Source: Chondrosia reniformis
Lineage: Eukaryota > Porifera > Demospongiae > Chondrillida > Chondrillidae
Direction of reading: 5' to 3'
Assembly: GCA_947172415.1 (NCBI GenBank)
Contig: OX359195.1
Coordinates: forward strand, 7,681,001 to 7,745,000
DNA: 64,000 nucleotides
Shown in pieces: positions 53,456 to 64,000 of the stretch (positions are counted from its first letter, which is position 1; each line of letters begins with the position of its first letter). Under the pieces are notes generated by a model. That model was not told the origin of the DNA. It worked only from the letters and a program-made list of their open reading frames with translations, and did not search any database. A program made the translations under genes and the position numbers.

Positions 53456-54233
53456 TTATTGCACAGTTACTGGTGGTCTTTCTACAAATCCAATTGGTAT
53501 TGGTAGTTTATAAGTAGCAGCCTTGTAAGCCTTTTTTGCCTTGATGGCATTGGAGCAGTCATACTCAAATAGCACACTTCCTGCCTTGACAAAACTGATA
53601 AAGTGGTCGACATTTCCTTTTCCTTTACCCATTCGTACTCCGGTACCTTTTTTTGTTACAGGAATGTGAGGAAAGACTCTCAGTATCACCTTTGCTCCAG
53701 CTGCAGGAAGGCAATGAATATGTTTAACCAGTCCTGAGCTACCTTGTCTATTAAATGGCTGCTTTAATTGAGTACAGCCATGCAATAAGGGTACAGTTAA
53801 CAGTAGTTTCCGTTAAGGCACAGAATTCGAATTAGGTGTTTACATATAGCACACCATCCTCAACAATCTGACTTACTCTTTGTCTTGCCAATGTTTCTAA
53901 CAATTGCAATTCTAACTGATTCTAACTGACCCGGCGTGATTCGTTTTGCTTCTTTAGCATAGATACCGTATTGGGCGAATGATGGTACCGGAACTTTAAG
54001 AACGTCTGGTTTGACTGGTAAGACGGCCCTAATGTTCTTCTGAAATTTAGCGTACTTTAGTTTTTGGGGACGTTTAGGCACCACGCCACTCCTTCGTACA
54101 GGCTGTGCAAAATGTCTATCGTCAATGCAACAATCACCTTATAAATCACTTATTTCCTCACCTGCAAACATAAATTTGTAATACTTGAACGTAAAAAATT
54201 GGAAAATGTTGTATAGTGGAAACATGACGCCAT
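53456..54233 (-). CDS. MRPL16: Mitochondrial ribosomal protein L16 (uL16m)
   Basis: Large-subunit mitochondrial ribosomal protein placed near the tRNA sites. Three minus-strand exons close in phase: 54162-54233, 53877-54102, 53456-53700, giving 180 aa. The N-terminus MASCFHYTTFSNFLRSS is Ser/Phe/Arg-rich without acids and suits a mitochondrial targeting peptide. The core matches bacterial L16: KRPQKLKYAKFQK, FAQYGIYAKEAKRITPGQLE, then RVFPHIPVTKK, the hallmark RMGKGKGNVDHF and KAGSVLFEYD, ending in YKLPIPIGFV. It is shorter than the vertebrate protein (about 250 aa) because the C-terminal extension is missing, so it is closer to the bacterial length. The start lies 85 bp downstream of the VWA-Cache stop on the same strand. 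Confidence 0.93.
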
Positions 54234-54317
54234 TTTAAACAATTTCCCAACTGTTGGTTTAGTACATCACGTGCATGCGTGTGATGACCAAAATATTTAG
54301 GAAAACGAACAAATTGT

Positions 54318-56063
54318 TTAGGTCATTACAACAAAGAACACTGCAGCCAAAAACAACACCATTTTGCTGAGATGATGAATAAACGAATGATTGTTCAATT
54401 GCTTAGACAAAATTGATTTATCAAATGTTTGAGGATTTTCTGAACAAACACTAGTGTTTGTCAAATTACTTCCATCACAGCAGGCAATAGACGAGTATCG
54501 TCCAGGAATTCCATCACAGAATTTAACTTCATAACTGTCATTTGAAAAAACACAATGTGTCTCTTTTGGTTTACATGGTGATTCAGAATTGCATATTCCA
54601 ACTGCCAAATCGTCTCTTAAATTCTCCAAAGAGCACTCCTTTACATCACGAAGGCTCTGACAGGGAGCCCTGGAGGCCAAACAGCTAATGACTTCTGAAT
54701 CAATTGGATGACTGGATGAATTTCTTAGATCATCTACTGAAATATCAATTGCTACAACGCCAACAAGTTTGGACTGGTTTCCTGAGATATCATAAATAGC
54801 TTGGGATACAGTAGTAATCTCACCAAGTCCAAAGGCATCTATATAGGGTTCTACCCACACGGACGAAGAATTTGGTTGTGGTTGCTTTAACATTGAAAAG
54901 TAGTTGAATGATTTCAAAAGCTTTTCGGTTAAGTCATCTGTTTCATCTTCACTATGAACATAAAATCCTTTTGTTTTACATGCAATTTGTTTTGAAAATT
55001 CATAGTTCACTCTTGTCCCCAGAGTGAAAGTGAAGATTACCGTCCTGTTTCGTGACAAATTTTGAATCATCATTTCAAGCTGTTTATAGTCTGTTTCACC
55101 TACTGTTGGCACACCATCAGTAATGAAGAGTATAGCTGTATTACAGGGAGCTACTGATCCCTTTTGCAGTGAGTCATCTAGCAGTCTAAATGTCTCACGA
55201 AATGCATCCTCAAAATTGGTACCACTATCTCCAGCTTCAATTACATCCACAATTTTGGTCAAATCTTCTAAATAGTCATGGGATCCTGGATAGAGTAATT
55301 TTGTCTCTCGTTGAGCTGTACTGGAGAATGTGACAAGCCCTATATAGTCAAAATTCCCAAGTGCTTCTAGTAGCTTCTTAACGGCAGTCTTTACTGTAGC
55401 CAATCGACCCTTGTATTTCATACTGGCTGTCTTGTCCAAAACAATGATAACATTCTTCTGTCCGCTGGTAGCTGCTACGTACCAGGGTCGTACTCTCGGG
55501 TCGTACCCCAGGCAGTCCTGCTGGGGTGCTCCCGGGTATATCCTTGTGTTCCCTGACGGAGTACCAAAGTATTGCCATCTCAGATTTGGCGAATTACTAA
55601 TTGAAGTTGTATTTTCAAAAACTTCGTCCAGCGGTTGCGTCCAGCAGGCTTCTCTACTGAGCTCACGTTCATCGTCTATAGCGTATCTCATGACACTCTT
55701 TTTCATGTTAAGGCGTCTTGGAGAACAACTGTGGCGACAAACTCCCGAAAATGTATCAATTTCAGCCTTCCCGAATAATTTACTTTCCGTCGAATTGCAG
55801 TATTCATTAGTAAACGTTGAGGCGCAAGCTTTCAGTGTACATTCCGTTGCAGCCTGCGGACAGGTTGGATTTGGGCATTGCTTCTTGTATAGACTGACGA
55901 CTTCTTGTACAAGTCTGCCGAGATCCTTTTCCCTATTCTCTACAATATCTAGTATCGAACAATTTGTAGGATTCCTATCAATTGACGCACTAATGATAAG
56001 TGGCCAACATAAACCAATTAGCAAAACCCTTCTGGGAAGGCACTGGGTGTTATCTCGAGCCAT
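54318..56063 (-). CDS. VWA and Cache domain surface protein, alpha2delta/CACHD1-like
   Basis: An intronless 581-codon gene. The first true ATG (56063) starts MARDNTQCLPRR followed by a signal peptide (LLIGLCWPLIISAS). A Cys-rich N-terminal region leads to YDPRVRPWYVAA and a VWA domain (about 203-381) with metal-site residues D210-K-T212-A-S214, T282 in GTNFEDAF and D316 in FITDGVPT. The first loop reads DxTxS instead of DxSxS, a conservative change. A Cache segment follows (about 404-446: WVEPYIDAFGLGEITTVSQA, LVGVVAIDIS). A second Cys-rich region precedes a hydrophobic C-terminus (MVLFLAAVFFVVMT) with no cytoplasmic tail, suggesting GPI anchoring. Order and motifs match calcium-channel alpha2delta and CACHD1 families, but it is half their length with one VWA and one Cache. 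Ligand unknown. Confidence 0.82.
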   Translation of the reverse strand: MARDNTQCLPRRVLLIGLCWPLIISASIDRNPTNCSILDIVENREKDLGRLVQEVVSLYKKQCPNPTCPQAATECTLKACASTFTNEYCNSTESKLFGKAEIDTFSGVCRHSCSPRRLNMKKSVMRYAIDDERELSREACWTQPLDEVFENTTSISNSPNLRWQYFGTPSGNTRIYPGAPQQDCLGYDPRVRPWYVAATSGQKNVIIVLDKTASMKYKGRLATVKTAVKKLLEALGNFDYIGLVTFSSTAQRETKLLYPGSHDYLEDLTKIVDVIEAGDSGTNFEDAFRETFRLLDDSLQKGSVAPCNTAILFITDGVPTVGETDYKQLEMMIQNLSRNRTVIFTFTLGTRVNYEFSKQIACKTKGFYVHSEDETDDLTEKLLKSFNYFSMLKQPQPNSSSVWVEPYIDAFGLGEITTVSQAIYDISGNQSKLVGVVAIDISVDDLRNSSSHPIDSEVISCLASRAPCQSLRDVKECSLENLRDDLAVGICNSESPCKPKETHCVFSNDSYEVKFCDGIPGRYSSIACCDGSNLTNTSVCSENPQTFDKSILSKQLNNHSFIHHLSKMVLFLAAVFFVVMT

Positions 56064-56169
56064 TATTGTTACCAATTAGGGGCCTAAGTTTATCATTGCA
56101 TCACACAGCATACTTGTGACATTGACGGGTACCCATGTCTGCACATGGTGAGGCATCGCCAAATTAAAT
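56064..56169. promoter_or_regulatory. Divergent promoter between VWA-Cache gene and gamma-glutamyltransferase
   Basis: 106 bp between opposite start codons, so both 5' UTRs and core promoters share this interval or overlap the neighbouring first exons. A GGCGGACAG/ATGGCGG context surrounds the plus-strand start. No TATA box is evident. Confidence 0.5.
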
Positions 56170-59100
56170 ATGGCGGACAGTCCTACCGTTACCGTTAAAT
56201 GGATTTCGGGGACCAACAATGAGGAGGAGGAAAAACTACTATTCAACGAAGACAATGAAAATTCCGACAGTGAAGCAGAATTTAAGGAATCGCAAGAGTG
56301 CGTTCCTCTAAAGCGCCAAAGAAAGGGAACCGTTTCGACAACCCTCGACGTCGTCCCGAGACTCCAGATGGGATACGAATCGTATAAAGAACGGTGTTTA
56401 AATTGTATACCAGAAAAATGTCGGAGGTACATCAAGCCGTTCTACATTATTCTTGTGGTAACGGTTCTGTTTCTGCTCGTTGTACTGATTGGCCTGCTGA
56501 TCGCTCGAGCCCTTCAGAAAATGGGACGAGGTGCGGTTGCTACAGACGTCCCAGAGTGTTCGGAAATGGCAGCGCGAATATTGCAGCGAAGAGGGAGTGC
56601 CGTCGATGCAGCGATCACTGCCATGTTGTGTGTCGGCGTGTACCACCCGGAGTCTTCTGGGATCGGAGGGTGGGTGTTTACTGTATAAGGAGTGTCCTTG
56701 CGTAATGTTATTGAACATGTGTCATGTTTTTAAGCAGTGACTACTCTTTATATGAGTATAGCTATGATATAAGCCTGCATATTAATAATAGTATCTCCCT
56801 ATTTGCCATGACAGTCAGTCTGGGACATTACTGCAATAATTATACATTGTAAATTTCTTTGTAATATGTTTCTCACTTGATAGAAGTTTAAATATTCTAT
56901 TCACAAAGAACCAGATTTTTAGCGTTTACTACAGCTTTCAGAAAGTACTGTAGCTTGTGCTTTCTCTATGAGAGGATTTAAGTTGTGACACTTTCTCTTG
57001 CAGTGATAGATTGTACTCAATTTAAATTTAATAAGTATAAATTTTGTTTTCTAAAGTTAGTTAGATGATTGAGGGGTATATATTGGTGTTCCAGAATATT
57101 TAAATTTTCACTTTATATATTGTATTGTATACTACATGTGCATGTCTGTCAGCTTGTGAATATTAAACAAATATAATATGTGTGATGTGTGTGTTTATAG
57201 TGGTGGATTTATGATTGTCCATGATCCAAATGGAAATATCTGGGGAATTGATTTTAGAGAAACTGCACCCATGAAATCCTCAAAGGAAGACTGGGCCGAA
57301 AAGGTAGAGTTTGGAGAATACAGACACTTCACTTATATGCCATATACCATATATGGCAATAAGGGTACACCATACCTACACTATGGTTATGGAATAAATG
57401 TTGTATTGTAGGGTGGTCTGGCTGTGGCAGTACACCATATCTACACTATGGTTATGGAATAAATGTTGTATTGTAGGGTGGTCTGGCTGTGGCAGTACAC
57501 CATACCTACACTATGGTTATGGAATAAATGTTGTATTGTAGGGTGGTCTGGCTGTGGCTGTCCCGGGTGAGCTGCGAGGACTTGAGATGGCGCACAGTTT
57601 AGGAGGAAAGTGAGTCTGCTGTAATAGAATTACCTCACTCTACAGAAGGAAAAAACACTTCAACTTCCTACACTTAGAGCTATCAACAGTAGTGTAAACT
57701 CATTTCTGATGTGGAAATCTATTTACAGTACATTCATGTGAAGCTAAAAATTGCATTATACTTTGGTCCAAGTTTGCTAGCCACCCAACCACTTATATGA
57801 TTAGAATTTCTTCAGTATCTAAAATATTATTTTGCCTTGTATCTTTAAAAATATTATTTCGCCCTGGATCTCTAAAATATTATTTTGCCCTGGATCTTGC
57901 CCTCCATGGATCTTTCTGATTGTCCTTGTTTTTTGCTGTTAATTCAGGTTGAACTGGAGCACTCTGTTTGATGCGGTGATAGACCGAGCTTATAATGGTT
58001 TTAAGGTCACCCCTCACCTAGCACGTGTTCTTTCGGGAGTGGCCAGTGACTTTGCAAACAGCACTATATTCAATGACACTTATATGGTCAATGGACAGTT
58101 AGCTAATGTTAGTGGTTATGGCTAACATGTGTAATTAGTAGGAAGTCAAATTAGTTGAAACAAAATGGCAGAACTGTTCATGCATATATATTCAGTTATA
58201 GTCTGATCTAGTGAACAAAGAGTATCATTGTAGTCAATCGTTTGATTAGCATTTACTGTATACTTTATGATGATTATATAATCATTTGCAGTTCCAATTA
58301 TAGATTGCATATGATTTTAAAATACATACGTTTTTGTGTAAGTGCTAGGATTTGTATACGACTTTATGTAGTACTAACTGTATTCTTTACCCTGCTACCT
58401 GTATTCCTTACCCTGCTACCTGTATTCCTTACCCTGCTACCTGTATTCCTTACCCTGCTACCTGTATTCCTTACCCTGCTACCTGTATTCCTTACCCTGC
58501 TACCTGTATTCCTTACCCTGCTACCTGTATTCCTTACCCTGCTACCTGTATTCCTTACCCTGCTACCTGTATTCCTTACCCTGCTACCTGTATTCCTTAC
58601 CCTGCTACCTGTATTCCTTATACATTCTGCTATGTCCTAATAGGCTGGTGATACTATCAGTAACAAGCCATTGGCCAAAACACTGCTTAAGCTAAGGGAC
58701 AGAGGAGCTAGTGCATTGTATGAAGGAGAATTAGCTGAAGAAATAGTGACACTGGTAGGCTTTGTTACTGGTTTTGTTACTTGCTTGATCCTGGTATTAT
58801 TCATGCTAATGATTAATTTAACATCTGTTCTTTGGCTTTAGCATTGCAATTATCACCAGATAAACCTGATCCTTAAGGTTTAAATAATATAGCTAGCTCC
58901 CTGTAGACATTCATAATACGACTGCTACACATATACGTAAATGGCAGAACCATTTCACAGTACAATGATACTCAGTTTTTTTATTATTACATGCAAACTA
59001 TTACCAAAATGATTATAATTGTTACAGGTTCAGAATAACAGTGGAGTCATGAATTTGGATGATTTGAAAAAATACAAGGCTAGATCAGTCAAACCAATTT

Positions 59101-62015
59101 TCACAGATTTTAATGGTAATTAATGTTACTGCTAATGTTGCATTTGAATTTGGCTGACATCTTGATTCAGATTGAAGTGCAAGTTGTCAGTATTTGACAT
59201 TGTCTTGCACAACTGTTGCATCTCAATATGAGTCTTATTATATATAAATTAGATGACTGTAATGACTCATTTGAGCTACTGAGCTATCACTTTGCACAAG
59301 TACACAAACTGTTGTGATGCAAGTTACACCTGAAATGTTGTACCTTGTTACAGATTACAAGGCGTACAGCCTTCCTGCTCCATCTGGAGGTCCTCTACTG
59401 CTGTATATACTCAATATATTGAGTGGTTACTCGTATAATAGTTCTCTAATTAAAGATGGCTACCCAAGGAAATTACCCACCCACAGGATGGTTGAGGCAT
59501 TCAAATTTGCTTTTGCTGCGAGAGAGCACTTGGGAGACGTCTCGTGTTCCAAGTGTGAAAATGCAAGTATCTTGGAACTTCAACATAAATTGATAAAGTA
59601 AGTATTGCCCTTATTTAGTAAACCAATTATATTGATGTTTTGGCTTCATTCAATTGCTGAAGAAGATTCCCAGGGCCGACACGTCTGATTCTTAAGAAAC
59701 AAACTGCATTTCTAGATGCTTAATAGACTAAAGATGAACCATCTTACCAATTACGTATATAGTTAGAATTACGTACACTACAAGTTCACTGTTCATAGAG
59801 TTGTTCTAACTTACGTAGATGGTAGCTGATCTATGTAGTCTTTGTTAAGGCTACCACATCATCTTTGTATAGCAATGATGAGTTACAGTGCTGCTTGAAA
59901 GTAATAAACCAGGCAACATGCATGTACCTTAGTGTACCTATTGTACATTAGGGTACACTAAGATACATTTTTTGTATGTTGTGATTTGGTAACTGTTTTA
60001 ATTTGCGGCTTTCATGTAGCAATGGTTGCATATTATCTTCTCTGCTCTACCCTACCCTACCCTCAGTGCAACCTTTGGTAGCAGTACAAGAAGCCAAATT
60101 AAAGATGACAAAACACAGCCAATCAGGTATTATACCAAGTTTTTTGATGGAGGGGGCGGAGCCAGTAGCTCAGACAGTGGGACCTCCCACATTGCCGTGC
60201 TCTCACCAGAAGGGCAAGCTGTATCTGTTATAACGTAAGTCATTAAAGAAATTTCCATCTACACAATTTTCAGAATACACATACATGAGATGAAGTTTTA
60301 TCTCCTGATGTAATAGCTGCATGTTCTATTTTATCTGATGCTCTCTCTGATTTCTTTGTTACATACTTGTACCTACGTAGGACTGTTAATCAATATTTTG
60401 GTGCAAAATTAATTACTCCGTCTGGCATTGTTTTAAATAATGAAATGGCAGATTTCTCACTGCATAACAAAGTAAGTATATATATATAAGCATACAGTAT
60501 GGATCTTACACATACTTAAGCATGTAATATATATGTACATGATACAATACAATACTTTAGCAACATACGTATCTTTTTAGTTATTAGCAAATATCTTCTT
60601 TAGACTAACTACATAGCTCCTGGTAGAAGACCCCTTTCTTCACAGAGTCCCATTATTGTGGTCAAATCAAATGTGAGGATGACATATTTATATTTCAGAG
60701 AATAGCCCTTTGACCTTTGACCTTTGACCCTTCTATAGAGCACAGGTAGTTATCCAATATTAGTAACTGGAGCATCTGGAGGGAAGCACATCATTACTGG
60801 AACTGCTCAATGTATGCACTTGTTTACATATTTTTTAGTATTATGACTTACATTAGGCTGAACATTTATATAATATACATGGCAATGTATTACTTATTAC
60901 AGACATACGTAGGTTCAGTGCAACATCAAAATGACACAGAGTAGGCATAGCATGTAGGAAAATTATTATCTGAATACATATATAGTTGTACAGTCCCATA
61001 ATCCATGTTAATTAAAGATGGAATTTAGAGCTTGTAAATAGCACCATTTTGAAACATTGTTTCTTACTTCTTCTGAATGATTGGTTAATTTATCTCATCA
61101 CTGTGAATTCTGATTTTGTTGTTTCTCTTGCTGTAGGCGTGTTGAATAACCTATTGTATCAATTGAGTTTACCCGACTCTATTGAAAACAGAAGATTGCA
61201 TCACCAATTACGCCCAAATGTACTTGATTATGAAAGTATGTGAGTAAAATGGAAAGTGTAATTCTCAGTTCCCTCTCTAAGTTACAGTACATTTTCAGGT
61301 GTTTGTCTATATTAACATATCCCTATTTAAAATTATACCACTGTACTTATGGCGACCTCCTATACTGAGGAGAAGAGCTGATTGAATGAGTAATTGATTG
61401 ATTTGTAATGTTTTCTGTATATATAGAAATCAGGAGCTATATTTAATAAATAATGATATCCCACCAAATTAGGTGACTTTCCAGAAGATTTAGTGGCATA
61501 CCTGAGGGACGAGATAGGAGATGACATGAAGGAGTGTAACATTACATCATGTGCATATTCAGTGGTACAAGGAGTGTCCTACGATCCGCAAGCCAATTCC
61601 ATTTCAGCTCATTCAGATAGCAGAAAGCAGGGTAAAGCCACTTTGGTGAAAATATTAGAATAGACAATGTCTTTAGAGTTAGCACTATATATAATTTTAT
61701 CGGGAGATATTTATTAATAATTTAAAAATTATTATAGATATTTTTGTCAACTCTTTGGTGTAAATAATAAACTGTTAAGTATACAGAACTTGAGCTCAAT
61801 TGCAAATCAGTGTTTGTTTATTTTTGCATTTTGAGACATCATTTCTATTCTGTGAGTTTAATTTTTATATGTAATATTGATTCAAAATTTCATTTTATAA
61901 AGGAGGTATACATAATCTATATGAAGAAGTGAATAAACAGCCAGGTGACGGAGGTCTTATTATGACTGGGAGACCAAAGTCCTATTTGAAAGGTGATTGC
62001 CTCTTGTGGCTATAG
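56170..62015 (+). CDS. Membrane gamma-glutamyltransferase, GGT7-like architecture
   Basis: Cleaves or transfers the gamma-glutamyl group of glutathione at the outer cell surface; made as a proenzyme that self-cleaves at a threonine. Fourteen exons close in phase: 56170-56669, 57201-57303, 57542-57609, 57948-58107, 58644-58754, 59028-59115, 59354-59597, 60067-60234, 60381-60471, 60604-60672, 60739-60811, 61137-61235, 61473-61631, 61903-62015, giving 681 aa. An ~89-residue acidic cytoplasmic tail precedes one transmembrane helix (about 90-112). This is longer than GGT1 (569 aa) and near GGT7 (662 aa). Family motifs: SSGIGGGGF, DFRETAP (R186), AVPGELRG, PAPSGGPLL, the processing threonine T464 in DSGTSHIAV, FGAKLITPSGIVLNNEM, PLSS (523-524) and GASGG (545-549). 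All main catalytic residues are present, so it is probably active. Introns 2 and 4 carry tandem repeats. Confidence 0.92.
57364..57541 (+). repeat. 65-bp tandem repeat duplicating a 3' splice site in GGT intron 2
   Basis: Units of 65 bp (boundaries at 57411, 57476 and 57541) each contain TTGTATTGTAG|GGTGGTCTGGCTGTGGC, the acceptor plus the first ~18 bp of exon 3. Only the last copy continues into true exon 3 (GTCCCGGGTGAGCTG). The two upstream copies read into GCAGTACACCATA and reach an in-frame TAA, so using them would truncate the protein. Confidence 0.88.
58385..58625 (+). repeat. 21-bp minisatellite in GGT intron 4
   Basis: About eleven near-perfect units of TTCCTTACCCTGCTACCTGTA. The unit is pyrimidine-rich on the coding strand and the block ends ~20 bp before the acceptor of exon 5 (58644). 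Being divisible by three it leaves two frames open, but it lies between two well-supported GGT exons. Confidence 0.92.
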
Positions 62016-62082
62016 CTAGTCATCCAAAATGTAAAAAAAATCATCTACATACATAAAGCTAAATGTATATATATTATAGGAA

Positions 62083-62088
62083 AATAAA
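62083..62088 (+). terminator. AATAAA poly(A) signal for the gamma-glutamyltransferase gene
   Basis: Canonical hexamer 68 bp after the GGT stop codon and only 16 bp before the stop codon of the convergent SLC13 gene. The GGT cleavage site would therefore fall inside the last SLC13 coding exon, making the two transcripts overlap. Confidence 0.55.
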
Positions 62089-62103
62089 TTAAAGGCAATA
62101 ATA

Positions 62104-63976
62104 TTAACAAGTTTGCAGACAGTTATTGTTAGTCGTATTGAAGAAGTCAGCCCAGGATGGGTAGGTGTTTAAATTAAAAATGGCCGAACCATAGGTGTTC
62201 AAAGCAAAATTCACAACACCCACACTGAGTATGTTCATAAGGATTCCAAGAAGAACCTGTGTGAAGGGATGGAAGAGTGGAACATGCAACACATAATTGG
62301 CTATGCTTCTGAACCAGAAATGATAACATCTAAATACTGTAACAAATGCATTGTACCTTACATTCTAAAAAGGCAGAAAATTAATGTATTTATAAAGGAA
62401 TACTTATAGAAAAATACAAAAATGTCTTTTATCTATTATAATAAACTCTACGGCTTAAAAAACAGGATTGATAAAACAAGCACTTATATTCTCATATCTT
62501 ACCATCTCGTGAGCTTTAAATAATCCATATGAATATGCAATGGCATTAGGGGGCGTGGCAACAGGAAGCATAAAGGCCAAAGAGGCGGAGACTGTAGCCG
62601 GCAGCATCAGGTAGAGTGGATTAATGGAGAGAGTGACAGCCTATACAACAGATACACATTACGCAAGAGGGAGGAGTAGGCAAGTACCCATACATCAGCT
62701 GGTGTAACACCAAACCACATTAAGAGGAATCAATGTAAAATGGTGTCTGACCAGTTGTGCCAAAATAGGTAGAAATAGGGTTGTTGTGGCAACATTGGAC
62801 ATCACTTCCGTCACCAGGGAAACGGCACAACAAATAATGAAAGCCAGTGTCCCTGGAGGTACATTGCGTAATGTTTGCAAGCTGAAACTGATCCATTCAG
62901 AAAGTCCGGAACACTAGACGACAAATTGCAGACGACAAGTTAAAAATGGTCTTTGCTCCAGTTAGTCAAAGAGACTACCTCAGCAGCCTTAGCCATGGCG
63001 AACCCTGACCCCAGCAACAGGACCACATTCCAGGGCAACTTGTGCTGCACAGTGTCCCAATCTAATAGTCTCTCTGACTCTCCAGAGACCATACAGGCTA
63101 CAAGGTCAGAAGAAATGTGTAAGGTTGAGTGGATATTGATCAACACTTCCTTCAGCTGAGAGCAATATTTAGTCAACTTACTCCTGGCTGAGAATCTACA
63201 CTCAGGTCTCCACCATTTTGAACACACCAGGCACGGCTTGGATGGCATTATGAAGAGTAGAAATACAATAAAGAAGGCAGTGGTGGCATCAGATACGTAA
63301 CTGGGTATAGTGAAATGAAGAGATTGCATCATACGAGGTACATGTTGTGCAACAATGAATACTGTACCTGGCGCCATCTTCATCCACAGGAAATAGGGCT
63401 CCCCAACCAGCCACAAACTTGGGCTCTCTTGTGAACCACAGCAGTGCAAGAATCACAAATATGACTAGCAAAAGCACTTCAGCATATCTGCAATTCACAC
63501 AGATTGAAGTTGTATACACATTTTAGTATACAAATAATTTTACTGTAAGATTAACAGGTTGTAGAGAATTGTATTGAGGGGTTAAATTACTGTGAAGGTC
63601 AAAGGTTATTTTATGTGTGAAATCACAAAATAAAATTTTCAATAATATCTTTATCAGTCCAAATGTATCAACTACACTTTAGCAGCACAATGTTACGGCC
63701 AGAATTACGTACATGTCAGCAATGAAGACATCTTTATCTTCCGATTATGCTTACCTGACAGGTCCCAGGCCTTTGTACTGCATCTTTAAGACAGCCTTCA
63801 TTTGCCTATTCTCAAGAGGAGATGTGGCCTGCCATCTTGTTTTGCTAATCTTCAGCTTAACAAACTTGAAACTATGTAAGTCACAAAATTATTTTACTTG
63901 TATCTACAGTACATGCCATAAAAATAATTGAGCACCTGTAATTTATCATATTTACCTGAATATCACATAGCTCATA
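62104..63976 (-). CDS. SLC13-family sodium-coupled carboxylate/sulfate transporter, 3' part
   Basis: Plasma-membrane sodium symporter for di/tricarboxylates or sulfate. Eight minus-strand exons lie in the window: 63956-63976, 63755-63871, 63368-63487, 63182-63300, 62979-63097, 62752-62913, 62503-62640, 62104-62256. Phases agree throughout, giving about 316 C-terminal residues; the N-terminal part lies beyond the right edge. Family signatures: KMQYKGLGPVRYAE, LLWFTREP, GWGALFPVDEDGASYVSDAT, KLPWNVVLLLGSGFAMAKAAE, GLSEWI, TEVMSNVATTTLFLPILAQL with the SNxT sodium/substrate motif, and PVATPPNAIAYSYGLFKAHEM carrying the second ion-site loop. It ends in SWADFFNTTNNN, with possible N-glycosylation sites as in other members. 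Substrate cannot be set between carboxylate (SLC13A2/3/5) and sulfate types. Confidence 0.9.
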
Positions 63977-64000
63977 CTAAAATATGAACAATTAGAAATA

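Noticed and set aside
55411-56079. 222-codon plus-strand frame opposite the VWA-Cache gene
   Set aside because: Antisense shadow of a gene whose opposite strand encodes clear VWA and signal-peptide motifs; no family features of its own.
58242-58651. Frames with LLPVFLT or CIPYPAT repeats
   Set aside because: Produced by the 21-bp minisatellite in GGT intron 4, between two exons that splice in phase.

Overview
The window is animal nuclear DNA. Genes are spliced with GT-AG introns, mostly short, and encode standard eukaryotic proteins; introns and spacers are AT-rich. The dense right-hand block (divergent start codons 106 to 216 bp apart, tandem and convergent genes about 85 to 90 bp apart) together with heavy satellite DNA would fit a compact early-branching metazoan such as a demosponge. 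That placement is inference; no species marker was seen.

Left part, 1-45390. Two arrays of one ~170-bp AT-rich satellite (1-13983 and 26699-45390) flank an island at 13984-26698. The arrays hold six near-identical copies of a ~1.2-kb composite module, higher-order duplications with offsets of 2398 and 4592 bp, a 5'-truncated LINE tail, and many 4-bp insertions that turn TA into TACGTA. The island holds at least nine exons of a large plus-strand helical-repeat gene (possibly LYST/BEACH-like, tentative), one intron of which is filled by ~10.7 kb of TAGG/TATAGG minisatellite. The satellite monomer broken at the left edge of the island resumes at the same position on the right edge, with AACAT on both sides.

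Right part, 45391-64000. Six genes are packed together. RPN2, the ribophorin II subunit of oligosaccharyltransferase, is on the minus strand with 19 exons reconstructed to 643 aa. It diverges from a single-exon UPF3 (nonsense-mediated decay, plus strand). MRPL16 (mitochondrial ribosome, minus, 3 exons) converges on UPF3. An intronless VWA-Cache surface protein (minus) lies just upstream of MRPL16 and diverges from a membrane-anchored gamma-glutamyltransferase (plus, 14 exons, 681 aa). That gene converges on the 3' half of an SLC13-family sodium-coupled carboxylate/sulfate transporter (minus, runs off the right edge).

The genes are mostly unrelated housekeeping functions and no operon-like pathway is evident. 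Exon limits were read by eye from splice sites and reading phase; for RPN2, MRPL16, the gamma-glutamyltransferase and SLC13 all phases close without conflict. The long Tyr/Leu/Pro/Thr frames over the minisatellite and the 64-76 aa frames in the satellite are composition artefacts and are not annotated as genes.
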